Shown: positions 19,037 through 32,642, counted from the first letter of the stretch. The stretch is DNA of 64,000 bases from Phocaeicola plebeius (GCF_003437535.1 NZ_QSQT01000001.1:264549-328548), one strand, 5' to 3'. A program made the numbers and translations. Notes: a model not told the origin generated them from the letters alone.

Positions 19037-20050
19037 ATGAAGAAGATAATATATCTTGCGTGGATGGCTCTTTGTTCCTTCCACGCGTATGGACAAACAG
19101 ACACTACGTTCTACAAAGGTGCCGACATCAGTTGGACTACCCAACTCGAAGCAGAAGGGCACCGGTTTTATAATCAGAAAGGCGAAGAACGTGAATGTAC
19201 TGCCCTGATGAAAGAATTAGGGCTTAACGCCATCCGTCTGCGCGTGTGGGTAGACCCTGAAGACGGATGGAGCAGCAAGGAAGATATGCTTACACTGGCT
19301 AAGCGCGCTCAAGCAAACGACATGGAGCTGATGGTAGACTTTCATTATAGCGATTTTTGGGCAGACCCTGCACATCAAACCATTCCACGTGCTTGGCAGA
19401 ACCTGTCGTTCGAAGATTTGAAGGTAGCTGTGGCCACACATACACGCGATGTCTTGTTGCTACTTAAAAATAGCGGCATCAAACCTCGCTGGGTACAGGT
19501 GGGCAACGAAACCAGCGACGGTTTCCTTTGGGAGGTGGGACGCGCCAGCACTAATATGCCGCAATATGCTGCCTTGACCACTGCAGGTTATGATGCCGTA
19601 AAAGATATTTTCCCGGAAACGACTGTCATCGTCCACCTTGACAACGGGTTTAACAACGAATTGTATAATTATATCTTTGACGGACTGAAGGCTAACGGAG
19701 GGAAATGGGACATGATAGGTATGTCGCTTTATCCGTACTGGTCGATTATGTACAAACACGTTAAAAATGCTGATGAAGCGATAACGCGGTGTATGGATAA
19801 TATTCGTCGGATGAGCCGAAAATATAACTGCCCCGTCATGATTGTTGAAACGGGAATGGAGTCGGCAAAACCGGAAGAAGGGAAAGCGCAGCTTGCCCGT
19901 ATCATCCGCCAAGCCCGTATGGAAACCGAAGGAAAATGCCGGGGTGTGTTTTATTGGGAACCCGAATGTAAACCCACTCCTTACGTATTGGGTGCATTTA
20001 CTGCCGATGGACACCCTACCGCCATTATGGAAGCCTTTACGGAAAATTAG
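19037..20050 (+). CDS. second GH53 endo-beta-1,4-galactanase, non-lipidated
   Basis: A 337-residue paralog of the GH53 at 15358. It has GADISWTTQLEAEG, GLNAIRLRVWV, DFHYSDFWADP, acid/base Glu158 in QVGNETSDG and nucleophile Glu271 in IVETGMES. The signal peptide (MKKIIYLAWMALCSFHAYGQ) has no lipobox Cys, so it should be soluble in the periplasm, in contrast to the first copy. It starts 6 bp after the GH2 stop and is the last gene of the operon, followed by the terminator at 20180-20224. It probably shortens imported galacto-oligosaccharides for the GH2 enzyme. Confidence 0.92.
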   Translation: MKKIIYLAWMALCSFHAYGQTDTTFYKGADISWTTQLEAEGHRFYNQKGEERECTALMKELGLNAIRLRVWVDPEDGWSSKEDMLTLAKRAQANDMELMVDFHYSDFWADPAHQTIPRAWQNLSFEDLKVAVATHTRDVLLLLKNSGIKPRWVQVGNETSDGFLWEVGRASTNMPQYAALTTAGYDAVKDIFPETTVIVHLDNGFNNELYNYIFDGLKANGGKWDMIGMSLYPYWSIMYKHVKNADEAITRCMDNIRRMSRKYNCPVMIVETGMESAKPEEGKAQLARIIRQARMETEGKCRGVFYWEPECKPTPYVLGAFTADGHPTAIMEAFTEN

Positions 20051-20179
20051 TGAGTGTAAGAGTTTGAAAAGCCTTTTTTTATTGCATTCTATTTTTTCAT
20101 AAGGTAATTTTCAATTACGTTTAATTATTAGGCTCAGTCCTTCATGGAGCATATCATGGCTTCATTACTATGTCTGTAA

Positions 20180-20224
20180 AAAACGGGTTCTGGAAGTTGT
20201 CATATTGCTTCTAGAACCCGTTTT
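20180..20224. terminator. intrinsic terminator at the end of the galactan operon
   Basis: Arms 20180-20196 and 20208-20224 pair over 17 bp with one G-U wobble and an 11-nt loop, flanked by A and T runs, so it can work in both directions. It immediately abuts the 3' end of the truncated DUF4491 copy. Confidence 0.85.
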
Positions 20225-20225
20225 C

Positions 20226-20389
20226 TTACTGCTCGTATTCTTTCTTCCGCTTCGGATTCATCGGGAACCAGCCTTTCAGTACGCGTTCGCGCTGTTCGAA
20301 GACCTCCTTGATGGTCCAGAAAGAAGAGAATGAGAAAACTCCCAACAGGGTCGACAGCAGAATCTGACTTACCAGTATGTAATCGATGA
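20226..20389 (-). pseudogene. 3'-terminal fragment of a DUF4491 membrane protein gene (duplicate of 35332-35495)
   Basis: These 164 bp align without gaps to the 3' end of the intact gene at 35332-35649 (offset 15106), with 10 differences. The stretch 20281-20375 is identical. The six differences on the left are all silent, and the fragment still encodes the last 50 or so residues down to the EYEQ end and stop codon. There is no start codon: an in-frame TAG lies a few codons upstream of the alignment break. It is the left-hand footprint of the event that placed the dextran locus here. Confidence 0.9.
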
Positions 20390-20510
20390 CCTATATTTCA
20401 GTAATTTATCTTATTATGGACAGAAGGCGGCTGGAGCATTGAAATAAATTTTTTATGGTATATTCAAATCAGTTATAATTTGAGAAAGAAATATTTATTG
20501 TTTCATTTAA
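20390..20510. other. AT-rich junction between the DUF4491 fragment and the dextran locus
   Basis: The sequence becomes markedly AT-rich at the end of the fragment. No integrase, transposase, or clear inverted repeat is visible in this junction. Confidence 0.5.
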
Positions 20511-20542
20511 TTGATTAATTTTGTGTTTATACGATAGATTTG
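20511..20542 (+). promoter_or_regulatory. promoter of the SusR-like regulator
   Basis: TTG at 20511-20513, 21 bases, then TAGATTTG at 20535-20542 fit the Bacteroides consensus. The start codon is at 20576. Confidence 0.6.
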
Positions 20543-20575
20543 AATTTGGTTTAACTTATAGTTATTGTATCTAGA

Positions 20576-22222
20576 ATGAAGAAATTCTTGATTTCGTTGT
20601 TTCTGCTTTTTTTTGCTATTGTTTCTATGGCAGATGAGATGCCTATGTTGTTATCAGAGCTTGATAAAGCAATTAAAGAACGTCCTTTGTATATAAAGAA
20701 GCGTTTGGAATACTTGGAGCGTTTGAATAAAATGTTAGATAATTCAGAAACTAATGAACAACGTTATCATATATTAGGAGAGTTATATTCTGGATATTCT
20801 TCTTTTAATGCTGACTCTTCATTGCATGTGGCTCGTGCTATTTATGAAGTTGCTCAACGTATCCAGAATGAGGATTACCAGATAAATGCTTTAATGAATA
20901 TGGCGGAGATTTCTGGAGTTGCTGGTATGTTTAAAGAATCTCTGGATTTGATGAAAAAGGTTAATCGGGAACGGTTGCCTGATTATTTGCGACCTTATTA
21001 TTATCATGTTTATCGTACTGTTTATGGGAATATGGCTGATTATACGGTTTCTGTTGCCCAAAAAGGCCAATATAATAGATTAACGGATTCTTATAGAGAT
21101 TCTATTTTGCTGGTAAATAATCAGGAGTCTGTTACTTATCAAATTGTTAAGGCTGATCGTTATAATGTTCATGGTCAATGTAAGGAAGCTATTGCAATGC
21201 TTGAAGATTATACTAATAAACATAAAATGGAAGTTCATGATGAGGCTATACTTTATTATACATTATCAAACTCTTATTCTTTAATTGGAGATAAAGAGAA
21301 CCAGAAACGCTGTTTGTTGCTTTCTGCTATAGCTGATATGAAATCGGGAGTTAGAGAATATGCTTCCTTGAGAGAACTGGCTGTGTTACTTTATCAAGAG
21401 GGAGACCTCGATCGTGCTTATTCTTATTTGAAACTTTGTATGGAAGATGCAGCTATGTGTAATGCCCGTTTACGGATTATAGAAACCTTGAAAATATTTC
21501 CGGTGATAAATGAGGCTTATCATTTAGAAAAAGCAAGGCGGCAGCATAAGTTACAAATAATGTTTATTTGTATTTGTATCTTGTCATTTATTTTATTGGG
21601 AGGAGTTTATTATATGTATTGCCAGATGAAACGTCTGGCGGTAGCACGACGTCAAGTAATAGATGCGAACCGGAAACTACAGGATTTAAACAATGACTTG
21701 TGCCTGTCAAATGCTAAGTTGAAGGAGTTGAATCACGCATTGAGTGAGAATACTTATTTAAAGGAGATTTACATAGGACGTTATCTTGATCAATGCTCAA
21801 CGTATATTGAGAAGTTGGATGAATACCGTAAAAGTTTAGCTAAATTAGCTGCGGTTGGAAAGGTTGAGGAATTGTATCATCAGTTGAAGTCTTCTCGACT
21901 GGTTGATAAAGAATTAAAAGATTTTTATGCGAGTTTTGATGATACCTTTTTGTTGCTGTTTCCGACTTTTGTTGATGATTTTAATAAACTATTAATTGAA
22001 AGTGAAAAAGTTCATTTAAAGCCGAATGAACGGCTTAATACAGAGTTGCGTATTTTTGCATTGATTCGGTTAGGTATTACAGATAGTGTAAAAATAGCTC
22101 AGTTCCTTCGTTATTCGGTTACTACCATTTATAATTATCGAACTAAGGCACGGAATAAGGCGGCTTGCAATCGGGATGAATTTGAAAAATATGTCATGCA
22201 AATTGGTAGTTTAGAGCAGTAG
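20576..22222 (+). CDS. SusR-like membrane transcriptional regulator (DUF6377 type) of the dextran locus
   Basis: A 548-residue protein with an N-terminal signal/anchor (MKKFLISLFLLFFAIVSMA), a helical TPR-like sensor region (about 25-310), a transmembrane helix (LQIMFICICILSFILLGGVYYMY, about 323-345 in two halves), a coiled-coil stretch with NRKLQDLNNDLCLSNAKLKEL, and a C-terminal helix-turn-helix-like region (ELRIFALIRLGITDSVKIAQFLRYSVTTIYNYR). This is the SusR layout, in which the periplasmic part senses an oligosaccharide and the cytoplasmic tail activates transcription. It lies directly upstream of, and is codirectional with, the SusC/D and GH66 genes, matching the layout of the B. thetaiotaomicron dextran locus. 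Codon use is strongly AT-rich, unlike the galactan locus. Confidence 0.88.
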   Translation: MKKFLISLFLLFFAIVSMADEMPMLLSELDKAIKERPLYIKKRLEYLERLNKMLDNSETNEQRYHILGELYSGYSSFNADSSLHVARAIYEVAQRIQNEDYQINALMNMAEISGVAGMFKESLDLMKKVNRERLPDYLRPYYYHVYRTVYGNMADYTVSVAQKGQYNRLTDSYRDSILLVNNQESVTYQIVKADRYNVHGQCKEAIAMLEDYTNKHKMEVHDEAILYYTLSNSYSLIGDKENQKRCLLLSAIADMKSGVREYASLRELAVLLYQEGDLDRAYSYLKLCMEDAAMCNARLRIIETLKIFPVINEAYHLEKARRQHKLQIMFICICILSFILLGGVYYMYCQMKRLAVARRQVIDANRKLQDLNNDLCLSNAKLKELNHALSENTYLKEIYIGRYLDQCSTYIEKLDEYRKSLAKLAAVGKVEELYHQLKSSRLVDKELKDFYASFDDTFLLLFPTFVDDFNKLLIESEKVHLKPNERLNTELRIFALIRLGITDSVKIAQFLRYSVTTIYNYRTKARNKAACNRDEFEKYVMQIGSLEQ

Positions 22223-22244
22223 CGTCTTGTTTTTCATTTATTGG

Positions 22245-22333
22245 ATTACTACTTTTTTGACATTGAAATCATTTTCTAATATTATAATAATAAGAATGTT
22301 ATGATTATTTGAACACCTTAAATTACTACTTTT
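22245..22333 (+). promoter_or_regulatory. 12-bp direct repeats upstream of dextran susC, candidate SusR-like binding sites
   Basis: ATTACTACTTTT occurs at 22245-22256 and 22322-22333, exactly 77 bp apart, which is near seven helical turns. The downstream copy ends 13 bp before the -33 element of the susC promoter. A binding role is inferred from position only. Confidence 0.45.
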
Positions 22334-22346
22334 ATACTTGGTTGCC

Positions 22347-22377
22347 TTGAAGCTTTTATATTAGCATAATACTTTTG
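22347..22377 (+). promoter_or_regulatory. promoter of the dextran susC operon
   Basis: TTG at 22347-22349, 20 bases, then TACTTTTG at 22370-22377 fit the Bacteroides consensus. The start codon is at 22437, giving a leader of about 55 nt. Confidence 0.65.
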
Positions 22378-22436
22378 CATTGTTGGAAAAGGATGTAGTA
22401 ATATTACATCTAATTTATTAATTAAAAGTCTAATTT

Positions 22437-25400
22437 ATGCAAAACAACACTTCAAGGTTTCTACAAAAGAAGCGAGCGCTTTCTCTTTTAGGAGGGCTAT
22501 TTATTACAGCGAGTGTATTTGGTCAGAATCTTACGGTAACAGGTACTGTAAAGGATGTTACAGGGGAACCTGTTATTGGGGCAAATGTTATCCAGGAAGG
22601 AACGTCGAATGGTTCTATAACGGATATTGATGGAAAATTCTCTTTAAGTATTCCTAAAGGATCGGTTTTGGTGATTTCTTATATAGGATACGCAAGTCAG
22701 AATGTAACAGTGACAGGTAACCAGCCGCTTGTTATTACTTTGAAAGATGACACGGAACTATTGGACGAGGTAGTTGTTGTGGGATATGGTACGATGAAAA
22801 AGAGTGACCTGACAGGAGCAGTAGGTTCTGTCGGAGCGAAGGATATGAAGAACTCTCCAATATCTAACGTAGGTCAGGCACTGCAAGGTAAAGTTGCAGG
22901 ATTGCAGATTATAGATAGTGGTAAGCCCGGAGATAATGTTACTATTCGAGTACGTGGTATTGGTTCTATCAATGATAGTAATCCGTTGATAGTAATTGAT
23001 GGAGTACCTACAGATTTAGGACTTAATTCTATCAATATGGCAGATGTCGAGCGTGTTGATGTTCTAAAAGATGCTTCTGCCACAGCTATTTATGGTTCTC
23101 GCGGTGCTAATGGTGTAGTAATGGTTACTACGAGAAAGGGAGAAAGTGGGAAAGGTAAGCTTTCTTTCAGTGCTAATTGGGCTGTACAGAATGTTACGAA
23201 TCAACCAGAGATGTTGAATGCGAGCCAGTATGCAGCTTATAGCAATGATATGCTTTCTGCAGCTGGGCAAACAACAAATCCTTTGTGGGCAGATCCTTCT
23301 TCATTGACTTCAAGTACTGATTGGCTTGATGAAATGTTCCGTACAGGACTATCACAAAATTATACAGTTAGTTACTCTGGAGGGAGTGAAAAGTCTCATT
23401 ATTATGTTTCTGGTGGATTTTTAGAGCAAAAAGGTGTGGTAGAGAGCGTTAAATATCGCCGTTTTACGTTTCAAGCCAACACGGACTCTCAGGTTTTGAA
23501 TTGGTTGAAGTTCTCAAATAACCTGACATTTTCTACTGATACTAAAACTTCAGGAAGCTATGATGTGGCCGGTGCAATGAAGGCACTTCCTACACAGCCG
23601 GTTAAAACAGATGAGGGTGACTGGAGCTATCCTGGTTATCCGGACTACGACAATCGTTCACAGGCTAACTGGTACGGAACGATGCGTAATCCTATTGGGC
23701 CTATATACAATGATAGCAAGCGGACGGATGGATATAATTTCTTGGCTAATATTTCAGCAGAAATAAAGTTTTGTGACTGGTTGCAATTTAAGTCAACATT
23801 TGGCTATGATGCTAAATTTTGGTTTAATGAGGACCTTTATCCAAAGTATGACTGGACTGCTTCTGGAGAAGCTGGTGAAACAAGTAAGTACCAAAGTAGT
23901 GATAAATCTTTTACTTACTTGTGGGATAACTATTTTACTTTTAATAAAGATTTTGGAAAGCACCATTTAGATGCTATGGTAGGTAGTTCTGCACAGTGGA
24001 ATAAATATAATTACATGAATGGTAATGTATCCGGCTTTTTATTTAATGAATTTAGTCAGTTGACCAATGCGAAGGAAATAACAAGCTTGACGGGTTCCAT
24101 GAGCGAATGGGCTTTACTTTCGTATATGGCTCGTGTCAACTATTCATTTGATGATAAATACTTAGTTACGGCAACTGTACGACGTGATGGTTCTTCACGT
24201 TTTGGAGAAAATAATCGTTGGGGTACATTCCCTTCTGTGTCATTAGCATGGCGTATATCCAAAGAATCTTGGTTTCCACAAAGTGAGGTCGTGTCCGATT
24301 TAAAATTACGTGCAGGATATGGAGTAACTGGTAATCAGGCTTCAATTGGTAATTATGATTTTGCAGCATTGTTTGATATCCGTAAATATGCTTTTGGAGG
24401 GGAGGTTGTCGATGCGTTGACTACAACAAGTTTGTATAATCCTGATATCCGTTGGGAGGCTATTCATCAGGCCAATATCGGAGTTGACTTAAGTTTGTTT
24501 AATTCGCGTGTAAACCTATCTTTGGATGCTTATGTAAAGAATACAAAGGATATGTTAGTTTCAGCTTCAGTTCCTATTACTGCCGGATTTGATGAAACAG
24601 TCTCAAGTTGTCAGACTAATGCTGGAAAGGTCCGTAATAAAGGTGTTGAGTTGGCTTTACATACTTATAACTTTGTTGGAGGGGATTTTAACTGGGATAC
24701 TAGTTTGAATTTGACTTATAATACCAATGAGATTGTAGATTTAAATAGCAACATACCGATGTTCCGTAATGAGATTGCCGGTGAAAATGTAATTCGTTTG
24801 GCTAATGGATTTCCGATAAATACTTTTTATGGGTATGTGACTGATGGTATTTTCCAAAATTGGGAGGAAGTTAATTCACATGCATTCCAAAGTACGGAAA
24901 CTAGTCCGGGTGATATTCGTTTTAAAGATTTGAATAATGATGGAAAAATTAATGAAGATGACCGTACTGTTATCGGTAATCCATCTCCTAAGTGGATATT
25001 CTCAATGAATAATAACCTGAGTTATAAAGGATTTGATTTGTCTATTTATTTGCAGGGAGTGAGTGGAAATGATATTTTTAATGCAAATAATATAACGAAT
25101 GAGGGAATGGCTGGGGCTGCGAACCAGACTACGGCAGTTTTGAACCGTTGGACAGGGGAAGGAACAAGTTATGTTATGCCTCGTGCGGTACTAAATGACC
25201 CAGCTAAGAATAATCGTGTTTCTGACCGTTGGGTTGAGGACGGCTCTTATTTGCGTATAAAGAATATTACGTTAGGATATAATTTCCCCAAAAAATGGAT
25301 AAAGAAGTTAACCTTGGAGAATGCACGTCTGTTTGTTTCTTGCGATAATGTGGCTACTATTACTGGATATTCTGGTTTTGACCCAGAAGTAGATATTAAT

Positions 25401-25466
25401 GGGATAGATAATAATCGTTATCCTATTTCACGAACTCTTAGTTTAGGAGTCAACTTTAATTTCTAA
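22437..25466 (+). CDS. SusC-like TonB-dependent transporter, dextran locus
   Basis: A 1009-residue outer-membrane transporter. It has a signal sequence ending near VFGQN, a carboxypeptidase-regulatory-like domain (about 33-110, VTGTVKDVTGEPVIGANV), a plug (VVVVGYGTMKKSDLTGAVGS, VRVRG-type IRVRGIGSINDSNPL, GANGVVMVTTRKG) and a barrel ending LSLGVNFNF. Mid-barrel ATVRRDGSSRFGENNRWGTF is a typical SusC marker. It should import isomalto-oligosaccharides with the SusD protein encoded 18 bp downstream. It is the first gene of an operon that runs through GH97 at 32562. Confidence 0.95.
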   Translation: MQNNTSRFLQKKRALSLLGGLFITASVFGQNLTVTGTVKDVTGEPVIGANVIQEGTSNGSITDIDGKFSLSIPKGSVLVISYIGYASQNVTVTGNQPLVITLKDDTELLDEVVVVGYGTMKKSDLTGAVGSVGAKDMKNSPISNVGQALQGKVAGLQIIDSGKPGDNVTIRVRGIGSINDSNPLIVIDGVPTDLGLNSINMADVERVDVLKDASATAIYGSRGANGVVMVTTRKGESGKGKLSFSANWAVQNVTNQPEMLNASQYAAYSNDMLSAAGQTTNPLWADPSSLTSSTDWLDEMFRTGLSQNYTVSYSGGSEKSHYYVSGGFLEQKGVVESVKYRRFTFQANTDSQVLNWLKFSNNLTFSTDTKTSGSYDVAGAMKALPTQPVKTDEGDWSYPGYPDYDNRSQANWYGTMRNPIGPIYNDSKRTDGYNFLANISAEIKFCDWLQFKSTFGYDAKFWFNEDLYPKYDWTASGEAGETSKYQSSDKSFTYLWDNYFTFNKDFGKHHLDAMVGSSAQWNKYNYMNGNVSGFLFNEFSQLTNAKEITSLTGSMSEWALLSYMARVNYSFDDKYLVTATVRRDGSSRFGENNRWGTFPSVSLAWRISKESWFPQSEVVSDLKLRAGYGVTGNQASIGNYDFAALFDIRKYAFGGEVVDALTTTSLYNPDIRWEAIHQANIGVDLSLFNSRVNLSLDAYVKNTKDMLVSASVPITAGFDETVSSCQTNAGKVRNKGVELALHTYNFVGGDFNWDTSLNLTYNTNEIVDLNSNIPMFRNEIAGENVIRLANGFPINTFYGYVTDGIFQNWEEVNSHAFQSTETSPGDIRFKDLNNDGKINEDDRTVIGNPSPKWIFSMNNNLSYKGFDLSIYLQGVSGNDIFNANNITNEGMAGAANQTTAVLNRWTGEGTSYVMPRAVLNDPAKNNRVSDRWVEDGSYLRIKNITLGYNFPKKWIKKLTLENARLFVSCDNVATITGYSGFDPEVDINGIDNNRYPISRTLSLGVNFNF

Positions 25467-25484
25467 TCTGAAAAAACAATTATT

Positions 25485-27035
25485 ATGAAACATATTACTT
25501 ATATAATATTGGCATCTGCTTTGCTGACTTGTTCTTCTTGCAGTGATTTTTTGGAAAAGTATCCTAAGGATTCTCCTAGTACTACTATTCCTATGAGCGA
25601 TGATTTGGCTGTAGCTATGACTAACGGATGTTATCAGTCTTTACAGTCTATGAATCTTTATAATCAGCGTATCTGGAGTATGGATATTTGTGCCGGTGAT
25701 AGCGAAGCGGGGGGAGATCCTTCTACAGGTACTGATGGAGTTGAAACAAAAGAAGTTGCTAATTTCTATGCAACTCCAAGTAATAATCTTGCAGTTGGAT
25801 TATGGAGAGGAGGATATACTGGTATTGGTAATTGCAATACAGCCATTCAGTCTTTATCAGCTAATGCGGATAATATTTCTCCGGAAATATTGACCCGTTC
25901 TTTGGGTGAGGCTTATTTTTTACGTGCGCATTATTATTTTATCTTGGCTCGTTGTTTTGGAGGAGTTCCTATTCGTACAGAACCGGCTAAAGTTAGTGAC
26001 CCTAAAGACATTGCCCGTAATACAGTAACAGAAGTCTATGACCTGATTATAAAAGATTGTAAGGAGGCTATAGAACGCTTACCTCAAAAAAATGAGTTAG
26101 CTCCAGCTGACTTAGGACGTGCTACTAAGGATGCCGCTTGCACTCAGTTAGCAAAAGTTTATTTGACTCTTGCTTCATACGGTAATACCTATGCATCTTT
26201 AGCACCCGAAGAAGGATTTTATCAAGCAGTTGTTGATTTATGTGATGAGATCGCTACGATGGGATATGATTTGGCAGCTTGTGATTATGCTTCTTTATGG
26301 AATGAGAATTTAATTAAAAATAAGAATAGTGCAGAATCTATTTTTGAAATACAATATTCTGGAGAGAATGCAGGAACGGGCGGTTTTTGGGCAAATGATG
26401 GACAGTCATCCTGGTGTTCAACATTTATGGGGCCTCGTAACTCTGGATTTACTTATGGCTCTTATGGGTGGAATCAACCTACTGATGAATTCTTTGAATC
26501 GTATGAAGAAGGTGATAAACGTAAAGATATTACCGTATTTTATGAAGGATGTCCGGATTTTGATGGAAAGTCCTATAAGGCAAGTTATGCTTTTATGACT
26601 GGGCGTAATGTGCGTAAATTTATTATTCCTATTTCTTTAAATTTATATCAGGATGCAGAGACAAGTCCTCAGAACTTTATAGCTTACCGTTATGCGGATG
26701 TATTATTGATGAAGGCGGAGGCTTTGAATGAATTGGGTGAAACGGTTCAGGCGCAAACTCCATTGAATATAGTACGACGTCGCGCCGGATTAGGAGACTT
26801 TCTGTCAACTAATAAGGAGGAAATGAAGGAGAAAATCATTCATGAGCGCCGGATGGAACTTGCATTCGAAGGTCATCGCTGGTTTGATTTAATCCGTATT
26901 GATGGGGGAGATTATGCCTTGAAGTTCTTTAATTCTATTGGCAAGGTAAATGCAACTAAAGACCGTATGTTACTACCTATTCCACAAGTAGAAATGGATG
27001 CGAATGCATTGATGGTACAGAACCCCGGTTATTAA
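25485..27035 (+). CDS. SusD-like surface glycan-binding lipoprotein, dextran locus
   Basis: A 516-residue RagB/SusD family lipoprotein with lipobox around LLTCSSCSDF. Family signatures include SLGEAYFLRAHYYFILARCFGGVPI, ATKDAACTQLAKVYLTLASYG, YRYADVLLMKAEALNELGE and HERRMELAFEGHRWFDLIR, ending LLPIPQVEMD. It should cap the SusC pore and bind dextran-derived oligosaccharides at the surface. It is 18 bp after susC and 19 bp before the SusE-like gene. Confidence 0.95.
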   Translation: MKHITYIILASALLTCSSCSDFLEKYPKDSPSTTIPMSDDLAVAMTNGCYQSLQSMNLYNQRIWSMDICAGDSEAGGDPSTGTDGVETKEVANFYATPSNNLAVGLWRGGYTGIGNCNTAIQSLSANADNISPEILTRSLGEAYFLRAHYYFILARCFGGVPIRTEPAKVSDPKDIARNTVTEVYDLIIKDCKEAIERLPQKNELAPADLGRATKDAACTQLAKVYLTLASYGNTYASLAPEEGFYQAVVDLCDEIATMGYDLAACDYASLWNENLIKNKNSAESIFEIQYSGENAGTGGFWANDGQSSWCSTFMGPRNSGFTYGSYGWNQPTDEFFESYEEGDKRKDITVFYEGCPDFDGKSYKASYAFMTGRNVRKFIIPISLNLYQDAETSPQNFIAYRYADVLLMKAEALNELGETVQAQTPLNIVRRRAGLGDFLSTNKEEMKEKIIHERRMELAFEGHRWFDLIRIDGGDYALKFFNSIGKVNATKDRMLLPIPQVEMDANALMVQNPGY

Positions 27036-27054
27036 TAACTTAAACTTATAGATT

Positions 27055-28575
27055 ATGAGAGTTCAAAATATATTTTTTTATTTATCCGTATTGCTTTGTT
27101 GTGTTTTTACGTTAAGTTCTTGTTCAGAGGATTTGGCTGAAACAAATAAAGGCTATGATGTGCTGACATTGACTGCTGATAAGGAGGTGATTAATCTTAA
27201 TGAAAATGATGCAGCTTTGACAGCTCTAACATTAAAGTGGACTAGTGGTACAAATTATGGGACAGGAGCGCGGTTGAATTATAAGTTGGAGCTGCGGGAG
27301 AAAGGAAGTACTGAACCAGCAGAACCATTGTTAAATAAGCGATTTAATGATCAGGAACTTTCTTATGCTTTTACAGTTAGAGAATTAAATGATTATTTGC
27401 ATGCTGCTGGAATTAGTTTGACATACGGTGAAACAGTGGAAGTTGAAGCAACTGTGATTGCAGAGGTCGTCGGTTATGAAGACTATGAGCAGAATTCTTC
27501 TGTTTCTTTTAAAGTGACTACTTATGAACCGGTTTCTGAGACATTATATATTTGTGGTGATGCGACGGAAGGTGGATGGTATGTAGAACAAATGGGAGTG
27601 TGTAGTTTGGTTGATAACCAGCAACCTGGTATTTTTAATATTACTGCAACATTGACCGAGGGTAAGGATTTTAAGTTCTTTACTCAAATGGACTTTTCTT
27701 CTATTGCTTATGTTTGTGCTCCTGATGGAGAACAAATATTAAGTGATGGTATGACCACAAATATTATTCAAAAAGTTGATGATACGGTAGATGACTTGAA
27801 ATTTCAGGTAACAGAAACCGGAACCTATAAGCTTACGATTGATTTGTTGAATAATACTCTGAATATAGTCAAGAGTACTCCAGCGGCTCCAGCTTTTAAT
27901 ACTTTGTATTTTGTCGGTAGCTTTACTAATTGGACTTTTAAACCGATGAAGCAAGATCCTGTGAATCCGTTCGTATTTTTATATGGTGATGTATTTACAT
28001 GGACTCCTGATGGTGAGTTTAAGTTTGGAACCATGGATGGAAGTTGGGATAATATGTATATGGCAACTCAAGATAAAGCTCCGTATACGGATACTAATGT
28101 AAAATTGGGTGGTACAGATCAGAAATGGGTTTTGAAAGAAGAAGAATGCGGAAAGGCTTATAAGATTCGTTTGGACATAACAACAGGCCAGGAAAAAATG
28201 GTGATGGCTCCTTTTGAACCTTATACGGAAATTTCTTTGATAGGTAATGCTACTCCTGCAGGTTGGACTTTGCCTTCTTCTGCTCCAATGACAAAGATTA
28301 ACGAATATACTTATCAGTGGACTGGAAATCTGACAGCAGGTGAAATTAAGTTTACCTGTGATAACCAGTCTGATTGGATGGGAGCTTGGTTTATGGCTGT
28401 AGAAAATGGTCTTACGTTTGAAGCAGGTGAATATGATATGTACTGGATTGATAAAACGAATCCAGATTATGGTTATGGAAGCTTAGATAATAAATGGGTT
28501 GTGACTGATCCGGGAAACTATACGATTACCCTGAATCAAGCTACAGAAAAACTCGTAGTTAAGAAAATTGATTAA
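27055..28575 (+). CDS. SusE/F-like surface glycan-binding lipoprotein, dextran locus
   Basis: A 506-residue lipoprotein (lipobox LSSCSED). An N-terminal SusE Ig-like domain (about 30-155, DVLTLTADKEVINLNENDAALTALTLKW region) is followed by three carbohydrate-binding modules that each open with a related strand: LYICGDATEGGWY, LYFVGSFTNWTF and ISLIGNATPAGW. The repeats contain conserved tryptophans typical of alpha-glucan binding. It should bind dextran at the cell surface and raise local substrate concentration for SusCD and the GH66 enzyme. Spacing and strand show cotranscription with susD. Confidence 0.88.
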   Translation: MRVQNIFFYLSVLLCCVFTLSSCSEDLAETNKGYDVLTLTADKEVINLNENDAALTALTLKWTSGTNYGTGARLNYKLELREKGSTEPAEPLLNKRFNDQELSYAFTVRELNDYLHAAGISLTYGETVEVEATVIAEVVGYEDYEQNSSVSFKVTTYEPVSETLYICGDATEGGWYVEQMGVCSLVDNQQPGIFNITATLTEGKDFKFFTQMDFSSIAYVCAPDGEQILSDGMTTNIIQKVDDTVDDLKFQVTETGTYKLTIDLLNNTLNIVKSTPAAPAFNTLYFVGSFTNWTFKPMKQDPVNPFVFLYGDVFTWTPDGEFKFGTMDGSWDNMYMATQDKAPYTDTNVKLGGTDQKWVLKEEECGKAYKIRLDITTGQEKMVMAPFEPYTEISLIGNATPAGWTLPSSAPMTKINEYTYQWTGNLTAGEIKFTCDNQSDWMGAWFMAVENGLTFEAGEYDMYWIDKTNPDYGYGSLDNKWVVTDPGNYTITLNQATEKLVVKKID

Positions 28576-28591
28576 ATTAGAATTGTTTATC

Positions 28592-32562
<3,971 letters not shown>

Positions 32563-32598
32563 TATTTTATTATAATAATTAATTAGAACTTTGATGTT

Positions 32599-32642
32599 AG
32601 CACCTCTGTGAGGTTAGATTTACAGAGGTGCTTATTTTTTTT
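32599..32642 (+). terminator. intrinsic terminator after GH97
   Basis: AGCACCTCTGT (32599-32609) pairs perfectly with 32622-32632, followed by a run of nine T residues. It separates the GH31 gene from the upstream operon. Confidence 0.88.

Noticed and set aside
20226..20389. Functional short membrane protein gene
   Set aside because: It lacks a start codon, and an in-frame TAG lies just upstream of the preserved codons.
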